Part shown: positions 49,250 to 58,747 of the stretch, piece by piece
Layout: each line of letters begins with the position of its first letter
How positions within the stretch are numbered: the stretch's first letter is position 1
Source of the DNA: Buchnera aphidicola (Sarucallis kahawaluokalani)
Lineage (GTDB): Bacteria > Pseudomonadota > Gammaproteobacteria > Enterobacterales > Enterobacteriaceae
Direction: 5' to 3'
Assembly: GCF_005080725.1 (NCBI RefSeq)
Contig: NZ_CP032999.1
Coordinates: forward strand, 89,605-153,604
DNA length: 64,000 nucleotides
Notes under the pieces: generated by a model
The model's input: the letters and a program-made list of their open reading frames with translations, nothing else
Told to the model about the DNA's origin: nothing
Database searches by the model: none
Position numbers and translations under genes: made by a program

Positions 49250-51535
49250 CTATAATATACATGATCCATGGTTACATTGATTATTATAATTATTATTCAG
49301 AACTTCTGATTGGTATTCTTTTACGCCATCTCTAGTATTTTGATAATATAAGGTTTTTAATCCTAAGTTATATGCAGTGAGTAGATCTTGTAAGAGGGTT
49401 TTCATTGGTATCTTATTTTTGGGAAATTTTTTAGGGTCATAGTTTGTATTTGTTGAGATTGACTGGTCAATAAATTTTTGCATAATACCAATTAAATTTA
49501 AGTATCCTGTATTATTTGGTATATCCCATAATAATTCATATTTTTTTTTCAGTTCAATAAATTCTGGTACAACTTGTTTTAACATACCATCTTTTGAAGC
49601 TTTAATAGTAATGTAACCTCTTGGTGGTTCGATACCATTTGTAGCATTTGCTATTTGTGATGATGTTTCTGTTGGCATAATTGCTGATACTGTGGAATTT
49701 CTTAAACCATATTTCATAATTTGATTTCTTAATTTTTTCCAATTTAACTGTAAGTTATTTTTACAAATTTTATCAATACTTTTTTTATAAGTATCTATTG
49801 GAAGTAGACCTCTAGCATAGTTTGTTTGATAGAATAACGGGCATGCTCCTTTTTCTTTCGCTAATTTGCATGACGCATATAATAAATAATATTGAATGTA
49901 TTCAAATGTGGTATGTGTCAAATTATTTGCACTACCATCTGAATATCGTACATTATTTTTTGCTAAATAATACGCAAAATTAATTACTCCAATACCTATA
50001 GATCGTCTATTTTTAGCACCATTTTTTGCTGCAACAACTGGATATTCTTGATAATCGATAATTTCATCTAATGCTCTAACTAATAAGTTCGATAATTGTT
50101 TTAGTTCTTTTAAATTTTTAATACATCCTAAATTAAATGCGGATAATATACATAATGCAATTTCAGAATTTGTATCATGTAAATCATGGATTGGAATAGT
50201 TGGTAATGTAACTTCTAAACATAAATTTGATTGTTTAATGGGAGCATACTCTGGATTAAATGCACTATGTGTATTACAATGATCTACATTTTGTATGTAA
50301 ATTCGACCTGTTGAAGTTCTTTCTTGCATAATTAAAGAAAATAGTTCAATTGATTTAATTATTTTTTTTCTGATATTAGGATTTTTTTCATATTTTATGT
50401 ATAATTTTATAAATTTTTTTTGATTGGAAAAAAAATAATTATATAATCCGGGAACGTCTGATGGACTAAACAGTGTAATATATTCTTGATTAATTAATCT
50501 TTGATACATAATTTTATTAATTTGGACACAGTAATCTACATGTCGTACCCTGTTTTCTTCTATACCTCTATTATTTTTTAATACGATAAGACTTTCAATT
50601 TCTAGATGCCAAATTGGATAAAATAATGTTGCTGCGCCTCCTCTAATTCCTCCTTGCGAACATGATTTTATTGCTGTTTGAAAATATTTATAAAAAGGTA
50701 TGCATCCTGTATGAAAGTTTTCTCCATTACGAATTGAACTACCAAGAGCACGAATTTGACCAACATTAATACCAACTCCTGCTTTTTGTGAAATATATTT
50801 TACAATTGAACTTGCAGTTGCGTTAATAGAATTTAAACTATCTGCACATTCTATTAATACACATGAACTAAATTGTCTAGTTGGTGTACGTACTCCAGCC
50901 ATAATAGGTGTTGGTAAAGAGATTTTAAATTTTGAAATAGCATCATAAAAGTTTTTAATATATTTCATTTTTTTTTTTTGAGGATATTTAAGAAATAAAC
51001 AAGCTGAAATCATAATATATAAAAATTGAGCACTTTCGTATATTTTTCCACTAACTCTATCTTGTATGAGATATTTTCCTTCTAATTGTTTTACAGCAGC
51101 ATAAGAGAAATTCATATCACGATTATGATGGATAAATTTATCCATAATATTGTATTCTTCTTGAGAATATCCTGTGATTAATTTTTCATCGTATTTTTTT
51201 AATTTTATCATATTTGTTACATGTTCATAAAGACTTGGTGGATGAAATGTTCCATATGCTTTTTTTCTTAATTGAAATATTGTTAATCGTGCAGCCATGA
51301 ATTGATAATCTGTCGCATGTTCTGAAATAAGATCTGCTGTAGTTTTTATAATTATATCGTGAATTCGATTTGTTGAGATTTTATTATATAATTGTATTTT
51401 TGTATTGAGTATAATTTTTTCTATTGAAATATTATTTAATTTTTTTGATGCACGTTCTAATATGTTTTTTATTTTTTGAAAATTAATTTTTTCTGTATTT
51501 CCATTTCGCTTAGTAACTAATAATACGTTTGGCAT
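49250..51535 (-). CDS. nrdA: Class Ia ribonucleotide reductase alpha subunit
   Basis: Catalytic and allosteric subunit making dNDPs; 761 residues, the E. coli length. The N-terminal ATP-cone begins at LLVTKRNGNTEKINF. Active-site Cys are in RQFSSCVLIECADS, SNLCLEV and ALCILSAFNLG; the C-terminal Cys pair that receives electrons is in CNHGSCIL. An in-frame A12 run (plus T's 50968-50979) encodes Lys residues. First of the nrdA-nrdB-yfaE unit, 68 bases downstream of gyrA on the same strand reading from the other side. Confidence 0.97.
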   Translation of the reverse strand: MPNVLLVTKRNGNTEKINFQKIKNILERASKKLNNISIEKIILNTKIQLYNKISTNRIHDIIIKTTADLISEHATDYQFMAARLTIFQLRKKAYGTFHPPSLYEHVTNMIKLKKYDEKLITGYSQEEYNIMDKFIHHNRDMNFSYAAVKQLEGKYLIQDRVSGKIYESAQFLYIMISACLFLKYPQKKKMKYIKNFYDAISKFKISLPTPIMAGVRTPTRQFSSCVLIECADSLNSINATASSIVKYISQKAGVGINVGQIRALGSSIRNGENFHTGCIPFYKYFQTAIKSCSQGGIRGGAATLFYPIWHLEIESLIVLKNNRGIEENRVRHVDYCVQINKIMYQRLINQEYITLFSPSDVPGLYNYFFSNQKKFIKLYIKYEKNPNIRKKIIKSIELFSLIMQERTSTGRIYIQNVDHCNTHSAFNPEYAPIKQSNLCLEVTLPTIPIHDLHDTNSEIALCILSAFNLGCIKNLKELKQLSNLLVRALDEIIDYQEYPVVAAKNGAKNRRSIGIGVINFAYYLAKNNVRYSDGSANNLTHTTFEYIQYYLLYASCKLAKEKGACPLFYQTNYARGLLPIDTYKKSIDKICKNNLQLNWKKLRNQIMKYGLRNSTVSAIMPTETSSQIANATNGIEPPRGYITIKASKDGMLKQVVPEFIELKKKYELLWDIPNNTGYLNLIGIMQKFIDQSISTNTNYDPKKFPKNKIPMKTLLQDLLTAYNLGLKTLYYQNTRDGVKEYQSEVLNNNYNNQCNHGSCIL

Positions 51536-51603
51536 TTTTTAATTACCTGATAATTAAAGAAGAATAATATATAAAAATTTTTTTAAATATTTTTATGCTA
51601 TTT

Positions 51604-54135
51604 CTAAGTAAGACACTTAAGTTTATTATTAGCAATTTTTTGTAATGCAACCACCTTTTCTTTTTTAGAGGTACGGATTAAAATTACACCTTGTGTATTT
51701 CTTCCTAAAATTCTAATTTCAGAAACGTTTGTACGTACTAACGTACCAGCATTAGTAATCATCATAATTTGATCATTTTTAGAAACTTGTATTGCGCTGA
51801 TAACTACACCATTTTTTTTTGTAATTTTAATGGATCGTACACCTTTAGTTGCTCTAGATTTTATAGGGAAATTTTCAATCTTTGTTCGTTTTCCATATCC
51901 ATTTTCTGTCATTGTCAATATTGTGCCTTTTTCATGAGGAACAAGTAATGATACTACCTGGTCATCTTTATCAATATTAATACCCCGAATACCATATGCA
52001 GTTCTACCCATTTTCCGAACTTCTTTTTCTGAAAAATGTACTACTTTTCCTTTTTTGCTAAAAAGCATAATGTTGTTTATTCCATTAGTTATTTCAGCAC
52101 CAATAAGTTCATCTTTATTTTTTAAATGAATTGCTATCATTCCAGTAGATCGGGGTTTTTTAAATATATGTAACGGAGTTTTTTTTACAATACCACTAGC
52201 GGTTAACATAAAAACATTTTTATTATTTGTAGCCTTGCTTAAATTTAAAATAGCAGTAATTCGTTCTTTTTTTCCTAGTGGAATTAAATTAATAATTGGT
52301 CTACCTATGGCATGTCGGCTTGCTTCTGGTAATTGATATACTTTAATTTTATATAAAATTCCTCTATTTGAAAAACATAAAATTGTATCGTGTGTATTTG
52401 TAATTAATAATGTTTCTATATAATCTTCTTTAGTAGTTTTTGCCGCAGATTTTCCTTTTCCACCTCTATGTTGTGTATTATAATCCGATAATGGCTGATA
52501 TTTTACATATCCTTTATGTGATAAAGTAACTACTACGTCTTCTTTTGGGATCATGTCTTCTATTTCTACTTCGGTATTATGTTCTATAATTTCTGTTTTT
52601 CGTTTATCACCAAATTGGTGTTGTATGATTTTTAATTCTTTTTTAATGATTTTTAACATATCTTCATTATTATTTAGAATGCATGATAATGATTTTATTT
52701 TTTTTAATAAGGTGTTATATTCATCTAATATGCGTTCTTGTTCTAAAGTGGTTAATCGTTGTAATTTTAATTCTAAAATCGCTTCTACTTGATTAGTTGT
52801 AAATTTATATTCTGTATCAGTTTTATTTTGATTATTTTGTAATATATTACTTTCTACATTGATTATTTCTGATAATTTAGTATTTATTGTCCATTTTTTT
52901 GACAATAATTTTTCTTTTGCTAAATTAGGTTTTTTGGATTGTTGAATAATTTCAATAATTTCGTTGATATTATTTAATGCAATAGTTAATCCTTTTAAAA
53001 TTTGTATTTTTTTTTTTGCTTTTTTTAATTCAAAAATAGTTCTTCGTGTAATAATATTTTTTCTATGCGATAAAAAACATTTTAATATATTTTTTAACGA
53101 CATAATTTTTGGTTGTCCATAGTATAATGCTACCATATTAATACCAAAAGATATTTGCATTTGTGTTAACATATATAGTTGATTTAATAATATTTCTTTA
53201 ATTGTATCTTTCTTGATTTCAAGAACAATACGCATACCATCTTTATCTGATTCGTCACGTAAGGCATGAATACCTTCTATTTTTTTTTCTTTCATTAATT
53301 CTGCAATTTTTGTGATTAATATTGCTTTATTTACTTGATATGGTAACTCATATATTATAATAGATTCACGTTTATTTCTTATGTTTTTTTCTATTTTATG
53401 TCGGGCTCGGATATATATTTTTCCTTTTCCGGTACGGTATGCATTTTCGATACCTTGATAACCACTAATAATTCCATATGTTGGAAAATCTGGTCCTGGT
53501 ATATAATGCATTAATTCTTTTAGTGAAATATTATGATTATTAATATATGCAAGACATGCATTAATAACTTCGTTTAAATTATGTGGTGGAATGTTTGTAG
53601 CCATACCTACTGCAATACCGGATGATCCATTGATTAGCAAATTTGGTATTCTTGTTGGTAAAATTTCAGGTATTTTTTCTGTTTCATCATAATTTGGAAG
53701 AAATTCAACAGTATCTTTTTCTAAATCTTCTAGTAATGTATGTGCTATTTTTGACATTCTAATTTCTGTATAACGCATTGCAGCTGCTGTATCACCATCT
53801 ATAGAACCAAAATTTCCCTGACCTTCAATTAAAGTATATCGTAATGAAAATGGCTGCGCCATTCTCACAATAGACTCGTATACTGCAGAATCTCCATGAG
53901 GATGATATTTTCCAATAACATCACCTACAACCCGAGCAGATTTTTTGTATGGTTTATTCCAGTCATTTCCTAGTATTTTCATTGCAAATAATATTCTTCG
54001 ATGTACAGGTTTTAGTCCATCTCGTACATCAGGTAGTGCCCGTCCCACAATTACTGACATAGCATAATCAAGGTACGAAGATGTTAATTCTTTTTCAATA
54101 TCTACTGGATCAATATTATTGTATATTGTATTCAT
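51604..54135 (-). CDS. gyrA: DNA gyrase subunit A
   Basis: Breaks and rejoins DNA in gyrase, which introduces negative supercoils. It is 843 residues (E. coli 875), lacking most of the acidic C-terminal tail. The catalytic Tyr is in [12 protein letters not shown], the quinolone region in [19 protein letters not shown], and the GyrA box reads QHRGGKG, so DNA wrapping should persist. The C-terminal pinwheel repeats are present. An in-frame A11 (plus T's 53007-53017) lies in the coiled-coil arm. Upstream of nrdA on the minus strand and divergent from the DUF2076 gene. Confidence 0.97.
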   Translation of the reverse strand: MNTIYNNIDPVDIEKELTSSYLDYAMSVIVGRALPDVRDGLKPVHRRILFAMKILGNDWNKPYKKSARVVGDVIGKYHPHGDSAVYESIVRMAQPFSLRYTLIEGQGNFGSIDGDTAAAMRYTEIRMSKIAHTLLEDLEKDTVEFLPNYDETEKIPEILPTRIPNLLINGSSGIAVGMATNIPPHNLNEVINACLAYINNHNISLKELMHYIPGPDFPTYGIISGYQGIENAYRTGKGKIYIRARHKIEKNIRNKRESIIIYELPYQVNKAILITKIAELMKEKKIEGIHALRDESDKDGMRIVLEIKKDTIKEILLNQLYMLTQMQISFGINMVALYYGQPKIMSLKNILKCFLSHRKNIITRRTIFELKKAKKKIQILKGLTIALNNINEIIEIIQQSKKPNLAKEKLLSKKWTINTKLSEIINVESNILQNNQNKTDTEYKFTTNQVEAILELKLQRLTTLEQERILDEYNTLLKKIKSLSCILNNNEDMLKIIKKELKIIQHQFGDKRKTEIIEHNTEVEIEDMIPKEDVVVTLSHKGYVKYQPLSDYNTQHRGGKGKSAAKTTKEDYIETLLITNTHDTILCFSNRGILYKIKVYQLPEASRHAIGRPIINLIPLGKKERITAILNLSKATNNKNVFMLTASGIVKKTPLHIFKKPRSTGMIAIHLKNKDELIGAEITNGINNIMLFSKKGKVVHFSEKEVRKMGRTAYGIRGINIDKDDQVVSLLVPHEKGTILTMTENGYGKRTKIENFPIKSRATKGVRSIKITKKNGVVISAIQVSKNDQIMMITNAGTLVRTNVSEIRILGRNTQGVILIRTSKKEKVVALQKIANNKLKCLT

Positions 54136-54272
54136 AATTTATTTCTCGGACAGTAATATAAATTTATTTCATGTACAATTATATCATATTAAAATGGTAC
54201 ATAGAATATTAAAAAATAATGATTTATGTTTTATAATTATTTAAAATGGTTTTCAATGAAAAGGATATATAT

Positions 54273-54935
54273 ATGAAAACAGCAGAAAAGCAATTAATCA
54301 TTAATTTGTTTAAAAAAATTCAAAATATATCATTACAAACACCTAATAAAGATATTGAAGCTACAAAGTTAATTAATTTCTTATTACAAAGTCAAAATGA
54401 TGCGATTTATTACATGGTACAAACATTATTAGTACAGGACATTATTATACAAGAATTAAATGATAAAATTCAAAAATTAGAAAATAAAGAGAATCAATGT
54501 TCTACTCAAAATACAAGTTTTTTACCTGATCATGTAAAAGAAAAAGTATGTAAATTACCTGTATATAATGATATCCAAAGTAATACAAAGAATCATAATG
54601 CTCAAAATATACCACATGTTAAAGAAAATACTTATTTTAACAATAAAGATCATGTATCTAATAATACAGGAGGTGGTATATCAAGTTTTTTAGGAAATGC
54701 TATGCAAACAGCAGTGGGTGTTGCAGGAGGGATGGTTGCAGGTAACATCTTAGCAAATATTTTAAATAACCATGACAAACCAAGTGATACGATACATCAT
54801 AATACTGATATTGGTTCTTCTGAACATATTGATACTCCAATAAATAATTTTTTTCAAGTGGATGATAGTAATACTACTAGTGAATACCCTACAGAAGATT
54901 CATATGATATATATGATTTAGATGAAGATTTCTAA
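54273..54935 (+). CDS. DUF2076 family protein of unknown function
   Basis: I recognise the family, not a function. ATG at 54273 has AAGGA seven bases upstream and gives 220 residues; the upstream ATG at 54246 lacks such a site. The N-terminus (TAEKQLIINLFKKI, then DAIYYMVQTLLVQD) and a following heptad-like helix match DUF2076. The middle is Asn-rich and drifted. Residues around 140-165 form a Gly-rich hydrophobic stretch (GNAMQTAVGVAGGMVAGNI) resembling the family's second conserved block, perhaps a membrane-inserting hairpin. The C-terminus is acidic (Asp/Glu-rich). No signal peptide is seen. The gene sits in the same place between gyrA and the peroxiredoxin in other Buchnera, from memory. 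Confidence 0.8.
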   Translation: MKTAEKQLIINLFKKIQNISLQTPNKDIEATKLINFLLQSQNDAIYYMVQTLLVQDIIIQELNDKIQKLENKENQCSTQNTSFLPDHVKEKVCKLPVYNDIQSNTKNHNAQNIPHVKENTYFNNKDHVSNNTGGGISSFLGNAMQTAVGVAGGMVAGNILANILNNHDKPSDTIHHNTDIGSSEHIDTPINNFFQVDDSNTTSEYPTEDSYDIYDLDEDF

Positions 54936-54980
54936 TATAAACATACAACATTACTATTTTATATTTTTATGTTATTTATT

Positions 54981-55009
54981 AAAAACCAGCAGTAATATTT
55001 ATGCTGGTT
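54981..55009 (-). terminator. Rho-independent terminator of tsaA
   Basis: AACCAGCA (54984-54991) and TGCTGGTT (55002-55009) form a perfect 8-bp stem with a 10-base loop. Reading the minus strand, the stem is followed directly by T's, so it suits the end of tsaA, whose stop is at 55028. It also lies downstream of the DUF2076 gene on the plus strand and could act both ways. One of the clearest terminators here. Confidence 0.7.
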
Positions 55010-55027
55010 ATATTAAACATTTATATA

Positions 55028-55612
55028 TTATTGATAATATTCAATTAATCCTTTTTTTGATGGGTGTATGGTTTTTTCGCCATTTTTCCAATTAGCTGGA
55101 CATACTTCTCCGTATTTTTCATGTAATTTAATAGCATCGATTGTTCTGACCATATCCGAAATATTACGACCTATTGGCAAATCATTAATTACTTGGTGTC
55201 GTACAATGTTGTTTTCATCTATTATAAATGATGCTCGTAATGCAATGCCTAGTGTCGGATGTGCAACATCGTAAGCATTTTGAATATCTCCCTTTATATC
55301 TGATACTAAAGTATATTTTATTTTTCCAATACCACCCTGTTTAATTGGAAGGTTTTGCCATGCTTGATGTACAAATACTGAATCACGTGATACCCCGATA
55401 ATTTTTGTATTTCTTTTTTTAAATTCATTATATAATTGGTTTAATGCTATAATTTCTGTTGGGCATACAAATGTAAAATCCATTGGCCAGAAAAATAAAA
55501 CTACCATTTTTTTTCTTGTTGATTTTCTAAAATTAAAATCATTGATAATGTTTCCATCTTTTAAAAGAGCTGAAGTAACAAAGTTTGGTGCAATTTGAGA
55601 TATTAAGTTCAT
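55028..55612 (-). CDS. tsaA: Typical 2-Cys peroxiredoxin (AhpC/Tsa)
   Basis: Thiol peroxidase that reduces hydrogen and organic peroxides in the cytoplasm. It is 194 residues. The peroxidatic Cys is in MDFTFVCPTEII, the resolving Cys in GEVCPANWKNG near the C-terminus, and the conserved Arg in the LRASFIIDE region. The closest relatives by motif are Tsa-type enzymes rather than E. coli AhpC. The partner reductase is not in this window. Its start is 136 bases from ung, divergent. Confidence 0.94.
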   Translation of the reverse strand: MNLISQIAPNFVTSALLKDGNIINDFNFRKSTRKKMVVLFFWPMDFTFVCPTEIIALNQLYNEFKKRNTKIIGVSRDSVFVHQAWQNLPIKQGGIGKIKYTLVSDIKGDIQNAYDVAHPTLGIALRASFIIDENNIVRHQVINDLPIGRNISDMVRTIDAIKLHEKYGEVCPANWKNGEKTIHPSKKGLIEYYQ

Positions 55613-55748
55613 TTTTTTCTACTTTTAAAATAAATATTTTATTGATTATTTTGAATATATCATAATTAAATTTATTTATTATTTTATTATATATTTTTAT
55701 TTTTTATAAAATATATTTATTGATTGATATATTATATTAATTGTTAAA

Positions 55749-56401
55749 ATGAATGATTTACACTGGAAATATATATTTAATTTAGAAAAAAAAAAATATT
55801 AAATATTTTAAAAATAGTTTCTTTTGAAAGGAGAAAAAAAATTATTTTTCCTAACTCAAGAGATGTTTTTCGTGCTTTTTGTTTAACTCCTTTTCATTCA
55901 ATTAAAGTAGTTGTTATTGGGCAGGATCCTTATTATCAAGATAATCAAGCTAATGGATTGGCATTTTCAGTAAATTTTGGTTGTAAAATTCCGCCATCAT
56001 TAAGGAATATATATAAAGAAGTGATTTCTAATTTTTATTTACCTAAAAACTATTATTTTCATGGATGTTTATCAAGATGGGCACTACAAGGTGTATTATT
56101 ATTAAATTCTATTTTAACAGTGGAGTCTGGAAAACCGAAATCACATGCTCATTTGGGTTGGCAGAATTTTACTAATGCAATTATTTATTATATCAATAAA
56201 TATTTGCGTCAAGTAATTTTTTTATTATGGGGTAAAGATGCACAAGAAAAATCTAACATGATTCATCGTAATAAACATTTTGTTTTGTATGCTTCTCATC
56301 CATCACCTTTGTCGGCAAATCGAGGTTTTTTTGGTTGTAATCATTTTTTTAAAACGAATGATATTTTGTTGAAACAAAATAAAAATGTTATTTTTTGGTA
56401 G
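55749..56401 (+). pseudogene. ung: Uracil-DNA glycosylase, frameshifted at an A11 run
   Basis: Family 1 uracil-DNA glycosylase, which removes uracil from DNA. The N-terminus is in the frame of ATG 55749 (MNDLHWKYIFNLEKKK), which hits TAA at 55800. The rest, from KILNILKIVSFERR onward, is in another frame and contains all catalytic features: GQDPYY with the Asp, LLLNSILTV with the Asn, HPSPLS with the His, and RGFFGCNHF. The switch falls at eleven A's (55786-55796); a twelfth A would join the two frames perfectly. The downstream part has no other defect, so the gene is probably rescued by transcriptional slippage, as reported for other AT-rich endosymbionts. The C-terminus ends slightly earlier than in E. 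coli. Confidence 0.85.
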
Positions 56402-56421
56402 CAAATTTATTTATATTATGT

Positions 56422-56455
56422 AAATACCATAATTTATGGTATTTATTTTTTTTTT
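56422..56455 (+). terminator. Rho-independent terminator of ung
   Basis: A perfect 23-base palindrome at 56422-56444 (AAATACCA ... TGGTATTT) is followed by ten T's at 56446-56455, a classic terminator for ung. The T-run is also the last codons of the convergent grpE, so the two genes share DNA at this point. Confidence 0.7.
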
Positions 56456-56763
56456 ATGGTATTAATCAGTGATTTTTGAGTTAATTTTATCCCCTGGATG
56501 ATAGGGTTATTTTCTAATTTTTTTTCATGTGCAATTTTAGTAATTGTATTAAATTTTTCTATTATCAAAGATAATTTTTCTATAAAATTTTTTAAGTGTT
56601 CACTTTTTATTTTTTGAATAGTATATTCAGATTTTTTTTTTATATTCTCAATATTTGCCTGTGCCCGTAATGTAATATCTTTTTTTTTTTTTAAAATCTC
56701 TTTTAATTTTTCTTTTAGTAAATTAATATGAGTATGATTATTATTATTTTTATGATTATTCAT
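56443..56763 (-). CDS. grpE: GrpE, C-terminal domain missing
   Basis: Nucleotide exchange factor of DnaK. Only 106 residues remain against 197 in E. coli. The acidic N-terminal part has shrunk to an Asn/His-rich start. The coiled coil (LKEKLKEILKKKKDITLRAQ, IENIKKKSEYTIQKI) and the four-helix-bundle part (FIEKLSLIIEKFNTI, IQGIKLTQKSLINTI) are present. The reading ends in Lys-Lys-Lys-stop where E. coli continues RKFGVEV; the beta domain that contacts DnaK is absent and no remnant is seen in other frames. It contains an in-frame A13 (plus T's 56680-56692). It may be decaying, or a dimerisation remnant; a second grpE elsewhere would explain its loss. Confidence 0.85.
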   Translation of the reverse strand: MNNHKNNNNHTHINLLKEKLKEILKKKKDITLRAQANIENIKKKSEYTIQKIKSEHLKNFIEKLSLIIEKFNTITKIAHEKKLENNPIIQGIKLTQKSLINTIKKK

Positions 56764-56877
56764 ATATTTTATTCTTTAGAGACAGTATTTGTTATTTATT
56801 ATAAGTGGTGTTATTACTTTATTCAATAATATATAATTAATTTTATTGATTTTATTTTTGTAAGGCATATATAAATC

Positions 56878-57753
56878 ATGAAAATACAGTTTCGGTGGAT
56901 TGCTATTTTAGGGCACCCTCGTAATTTAAAGTTTTTTATGACTCATAAAATTTTATATGATTGGTTAACACAAAAAGGTTATCATGTTGTCATTGAGAAA
57001 AGTATTGCAAAATTTTTAAATATTAATAATCCGAAAATTGCCACATTTATACAAATTGGTGAAAAATGTGATTTAGGTATAGTAATTGGTGGTGATGGTA
57101 ACATGTTATGTATTTTAAGGGAATTATCTTATTATCCTATTAAAATTATTGGAATTAATTGTGGTAATTTAGGTTTTTTAACTGATTTACAACCTAATAA
57201 TATGATTTTCATGTTATCGAAAATTTTATCTGGTTTATATAATGTTGAGAAGAGATTTTTGTTGGAGGTAAAGGTATTAAATGAACAAATCGAAAGAAAT
57301 TGTATTGCTGTTAATGAAGTTGTTTTACATGCAGAAAAGATGTCATGTATGGTAGAATTTGAAGTATATATTGATAAAAAATTTGCTTTTTATCAAAGAT
57401 CGGATGGTATTATTATCTCTACTCCTACTGGTTCTACTGGATATGCATTATCTGCTGGAGGACCAATTTTATCATTATCTTCTAGAGTGATTACTATAGT
57501 TCCTATGTTGCCGCATACACTATCTGCTCGTCCAATTGTTATTAATGAAAATGATGTTATTATGCTGAAATTATTTCATTTAGATAAAAAATTTCAAATT
57601 AGTTGTGATGGTCAAATTCAATTACCGATTATCAAAGCAAAAAAAATTTTTATTTATAAAAGCAAAAATTTTGTTAATTTAATTCATCCTATAAGTTATC
57701 ATTATTTAGATACATTACGTAAGAAATTAAATTGGTCAAAAAATTTTTTTTAG
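56878..57753 (+). CDS. nadK: NAD kinase
   Basis: Phosphorylates NAD to NADP. It is 291 residues (E. coli 292). The signature GGDGN is in VIGGDGNMLCIL, the NAD-binding NE/D motif in AVNEVVLH, and SDGIIISTPTGSTGYALSAGGPI forms the second conserved block. GNLGFLTDL lies between. ATG at 56878; divergent from grpE with 114 bases between, convergent with ssrA. Confidence 0.96.
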   Translation: MKIQFRWIAILGHPRNLKFFMTHKILYDWLTQKGYHVVIEKSIAKFLNINNPKIATFIQIGEKCDLGIVIGGDGNMLCILRELSYYPIKIIGINCGNLGFLTDLQPNNMIFMLSKILSGLYNVEKRFLLEVKVLNEQIERNCIAVNEVVLHAEKMSCMVEFEVYIDKKFAFYQRSDGIIISTPTGSTGYALSAGGPILSLSSRVITIVPMLPHTLSARPIVINENDVIMLKLFHLDKKFQISCDGQIQLPIIKAKKIFIYKSKNFVNLIHPISYHYLDTLRKKLNWSKNFF

Positions 57754-57869
57754 TTTTTTAATTAAAATTTTTATTTATTTTTTTACATTATCTGAAATAA
57801 TTATTTATTTGTAATATGTGTATTTTAAAATATTTGAAATAATTAATTTTATATGAAAATATTTTTTAT

Positions 57870-58237
57870 TGGAGCTGGCGGGATTTGAACCCGCGTCCAA
57901 AATATCTACAACTATAGTACTACATGCTTATTCTTTGAAATTTTTGGTATTTTAACACAAAGAAAAATGTTTTTACATACCTATCTCATTTTTTTTTATT
58001 TTCATATAAGATTTGAGAATTATCTTATTATGGGTTTCTTTTTATCGGTCCTTTTGAAAATTTTATTCTTATAAAAGATAAAATAAGAATAAATAAAGGG
58101 CTTTATTAGTTTATTAAGCTGCTAAAGCGTATTGTTTTTTTTCTGCATTTAATAATTTTCGGTTTTTAACGAGGCAACCGAACCCTCGGCATGCACTAGT
58201 AGTATTCGAAAATTTTGTCGAATCCAAAATCAGCCCC
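57870..58237 (-). ncRNA. ssrA: Transfer-messenger RNA (tmRNA)
   Basis: Rescues stalled ribosomes and tags the nascent peptide. The 5' end is GGGGCTGATTTTGGATTCGA (58237 downward) and the 3' end carries the T-arm GGGTTCAAATCCCGC and CAGCTCC plus discriminator A at 57870; CCA is not encoded. The acceptor stem pairs with G3-U70, the alanine identity. Length 368 (E. coli 363). The tag reading frame (58146 down to 58117) encodes AEKKQYALAA and ends with TAATAA at 58116-58111. It contains eight consecutive A's. The last residues YALAA match the E. coli tag. Its own promoter lies just upstream (58262-58290). Confidence 0.97.
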
Positions 58238-58261
58238 AATTTTTTTGTATTTTGAATTTAT

Positions 58262-58290
58262 ATCATATACTATATAATGATACTTGTAAA
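58262..58290 (-). promoter_or_regulatory. Sigma-70 promoter of ssrA
   Basis: On the minus strand TTTACA (58285-58290) and TATGAT (58262-58267) are separated by 17 bases. Each matches the consensus at five of six positions and the spacing is ideal. Transcription would begin about 18 bases upstream of the mature tmRNA 5' end, consistent with RNase P trimming of a precursor. Confidence 0.65.
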
Positions 58291-58371
58291 ATACATTTTT
58301 GAATTATTATTCTTTTTAGTATTCATCATTATATTTATTATATTAATTTTAATTACATTTTAGGAGCTAAC

Positions 58372-58689
58372 GTGGATGTATTAAAGGAAATACAACAACA
58401 GATTCAAAATAATTCGATTTTGTTATATATGAAAGGTGTACCTAATGCACCAAGTTGTGGTTATTCTGCACGTGCAGTAGAAGCTTTATCTTCTTGCAAA
58501 GTACGTTTTGCATATGTAAATGTATTAGATCATAATGAAATCCGTACTATGTTACCTAAATATGCGAATTGGCCTACATTTCCTCAATTATGGGTTAATG
58601 GGAAGTTAATCGGAGGATGTGATATTATTTTACAAATGCTAAAAGATGGAGAATTACAAGAATTGTTCAAATCAATCAATAATAAATAA
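58372..58689 (+). CDS. grxD: Monothiol glutaredoxin 4, GTG start
   Basis: Monothiol glutaredoxin that carries or transfers iron-sulfur clusters. It is 105 residues (E. coli 115; shorter C-terminus). The active site reads CGYS instead of the family CGFS (PSCGYSARAVEAL); the rest, including WPTFPQLWVNGKLIGGCDI, is well kept. GTG at 58372 is preceded by AGGAG (58362-58366). It lies divergent from ssrA and ends before a 13-bp hairpin shared with rnt. Confidence 0.95.
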   Translation: MDVLKEIQQQIQNNSILLYMKGVPNAPSCGYSARAVEALSSCKVRFAYVNVLDHNEIRTMLPKYANWPTFPQLWVNGKLIGGCDIILQMLKDGELQELFKSINNK

Positions 58690-58700
58690 TGTATTTTCGA

Positions 58701-58738
58701 AATTAGATTAATGTATTTTTTTTTGCATTAATCTAATT
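58701..58738. terminator. Bidirectional hairpin between grxD and rnt
   Basis: AATTAGATTAATG (58701-58713) and CATTAATCTAATT (58726-58738) form a perfect 13-bp stem with a T-rich 12-base loop, filling most of the 58-base gap between the convergent genes. Symmetric, so it may serve both. The exit T-runs are short on both strands. Confidence 0.6.
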
Positions 58739-58747
58739 AAATAAAAT

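Noticed and set aside
57754-57869. Direct repeat GAAATAATTA, twice between nadK and ssrA
   Set aside because: Ten A/T-rich bases repeated once are expected by chance here; no hairpin or family of repeats.
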